A DNA stretch of 6,376 bases, from positions 1 to 6,376 of the forward strand of contig JAMDCS010000135.1 in the NCBI GenBank assembly GCA_023488835.1, written 5' to 3'. Below, piece by piece: positions 5,933 to 6,376 of this stretch. Under the pieces are notes generated by a model. It saw nothing but the letters and a program-made list of their open reading frames with translations, was not told the DNA's origin and ran no database searches. Made by a program: the position numbers and the translations under genes. This stretch comes from Candidatus Bathyarchaeota archaeon (lineage in GTDB: Archaea; Thermoproteota; Bathyarchaeia; Bathyarchaeales; UBA233). Each line of letters starts with the position of its first letter. Within the stretch, counting starts at the first letter, position 1.

Positions 5933-5951
5933 GATGGCGATACGTCGCCTC
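5933..5951 (+). repeat. Stem-loop beside the tRNA 3' end
   Basis: GGCGA (5936-5940), a TACG loop and TCGCC (5945-5949) form a perfect five-pair hairpin. GA (5933-5934) and TC (5950-5951) extend it by two pairs past a bulged T. Position and shape recall the long variable arm of a class II (Leu/Ser) tRNA, just upstream of the T-arm, though the spacing is longer than usual. Confidence 0.4.
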
Positions 5952-5956
5952 GTTTT

Positions 5957-5984
5957 GTGGGTCCGAATCCCACCCCCTGCACCA
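5957..5984 (+). other. tRNA 3' end remnant (T-arm, acceptor 3' strand, CCA), likely attachment site
   Basis: GTGGG (5957-5961), the seven-base loop TCCGAAT and CCCAC (5969-5973) form a complete T-arm. CCCCTGC (5974-5980), A73 (5981) and an encoded CCA (5982-5984) follow. The A73, GTGGG/CCCAC T-stem and class II-like hairpin upstream are all compatible with tRNA-Leu. No GCAGGGG acceptor partner and no D-arm are found upstream (GCAGAGA at 5903 pairs only partly and at the wrong distance). The T-loop has C where the near-universal T55 should be. I therefore read this as a non-functional 3' fragment left by integration at a tRNA gene, beside a recombinase-like zinc ribbon. A highly divergent intact tRNA with an intron is the less likely alternative. 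Confidence 0.6.
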
Positions 5985-6060
5985 AACATAAACAAACAGG
6001 TCATCGCGGAGCAGCCCTTCCAGTACTTGAATATGGAAAAAACGGATTTTGGCAATAGCG

Positions 6061-6068
6061 TTTTAATA
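6061..6068 (+). promoter_or_regulatory. TATA box of the right-end zinc-ribbon gene
   Basis: TTTTAATA lies with its centre about 30 bases before the ATG at 6095, placing the expected transcription start within a few bases of the start codon. The leader would be very short or absent, matching the lack of a ribosome binding site there. Confidence 0.5.
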
Positions 6069-6094
6069 ATAATCTAAATGATTGTAGTTAGAAA

Positions 6095-6376
6095 ATGCCA
6101 ATTTCTTACTATTGCAAAAAATGTGGCAAAACCCACTCTCAACAGGAATACGCCCAGAGCTTATTCTGCAAAGAATGCGGCACCTTTCTTACACGAGGCA
6201 CCAAACCAAATAATTTCAGACCACCTTCAATCAATAATCCGTCACAATCAAAACCAGTAAACTCCCCAAAGAAAGAACCCACCCTGCAAAAAGTGCAAAC
6301 CCAACAAACCCCTATTGTGCACACTCAAGAAATTCCTGCACAAGACGCATGTTTTGGAGAAGTGGAAAAAATATAA
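6095..6376 (+). CDS. Zinc-ribbon protein with low-complexity tail, unknown function
   Basis: Protein of 93 residues with its stop at the last bases of the window. The N-terminus is a compact zinc ribbon with C7/C10 and C25/C28 (YYCKKCGKTHS, LFCKECGTFL). Residues about 33-80 are rich in proline, asparagine, glutamine, serine and lysine (for example NNPSQSKPVNSPKKEPTLQK) and should be a flexible linker. The end, IPAQDACFGEVEKI, is short and unremarkable. Such a ribbon plus linker often precedes a catalytic or membrane domain; none follows here before the stop, so the gene may be naturally short or truncated. The ATG at 6095 is supported by the TATA box about 30 bases upstream (leaderless). It starts 110 bases after the tRNA remnant and points away from the recombinase-like gene cluster. 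No function can be assigned. Confidence 0.65.
   Translation: MPISYYCKKCGKTHSQQEYAQSLFCKECGTFLTRGTKPNNFRPPSINNPSQSKPVNSPKKEPTLQKVQTQQTPIVHTQEIPAQDACFGEVEKI

Noticed and set aside
5903..5984. A complete tRNA beginning at GCAGAGA
   Set aside because: Only five of seven acceptor pairs form, no D-arm or T8 is present, and no anticodon loop with a proper stem can be drawn.
5836..5985. N-terminal extension of the zinc-ribbon protein to 117 residues
   Set aside because: The extension is the antisense of the tRNA 3' end and flanking DNA. GGAGATGA nine bases before ATG 5835 gives a better start.
5588..6055. Leftward 155-residue frame running through the tRNA-like sequence
   Set aside because: GAGGGIRTH-type peptides are a known artefact of translating tRNA genes antisense, and the rest is out of frame with the zinc ribbon.
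1..6376. CRISPR array or tandem repeats
   Set aside because: No regularly spaced direct repeats are seen anywhere in the window.

Overview
The window reads as an accessory (defence/mobile) region of an archaeal chromosome or integrated element. Several signs point to archaea. Genes start at about +1 of TATA-box promoters (leaderless style: box near 264-271 before the ATG at 295, box near 150-157 before the start at 124, box near 6061-6068 before the ATG at 6095). Internal operon genes use strong GGAGG-type ribosome binding sites with TTG/GTG starts. Small zinc-ribbon and winged-helix proteins dominate the content. I cannot name the lineage from sequence alone; an uncultured archaeon of the Bathyarchaeia or methanogen kind is only a guess.

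Left part (1-2066). A leftward gene cut by the window edge (N-terminus of a small helix-turn-helix protein) faces a rightward two-gene operon. That operon encodes a double winged-helix protein with an AbiEi-like C-terminal part, followed with a TAATG overlap by a nucleotidyltransferase-fold protein carrying the GG...DxD signature and an extra C-terminal winged helix. This has the layout of an AbiE-like (type IV-style) toxin-antitoxin module. The divergent control region carries a GTACC/GGTAC dyad, part of which is repeated in inverted orientation at the left window edge.

Middle part (2124-3899, leftward). A compact two-gene operon encodes a small Ig/CARDB-like beta-rich protein with a C-terminal membrane anchor, then a 425-residue predicted nuclease. 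The nuclease has a helix-turn-helix-like segment, a four-cysteine zinc ribbon and a PD-(D/E)xK catalytic signature (EID...ECK). The nuclease ribosome binding site lies inside the end of the membrane-protein gene, so the two are probably co-translated. No methyltransferase lies beside them. This pair is the best candidate for an undescribed defence or genome-maintenance system.

Right part (4310-5984, leftward genes). After about 400 bases without a convincing gene come four leftward reading frames: a 67-residue zinc-ribbon protein resembling the N-terminus of archaeal transposases or integrases, a 64-residue protein probably frameshifted from a cysteine-rich C-terminal part, and a 323-residue helix-turn-helix protein with a coiled-coil tail. 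Upstream of them, on the + strand, lies an isolated tRNA 3' end (T-arm, acceptor 3' strand, CCA) with no 5' half, the usual scar of integration at a tRNA gene. The window closes with a rightward leaderless gene for a zinc-ribbon protein with a long low-complexity tail.

Together the contents suggest an integrated-element or defence-island setting: a likely tRNA attachment remnant, recombinase-type zinc ribbon, toxin-antitoxin-like pair and nuclease operon. Functional statements rest on motif reading only; no database search was possible.
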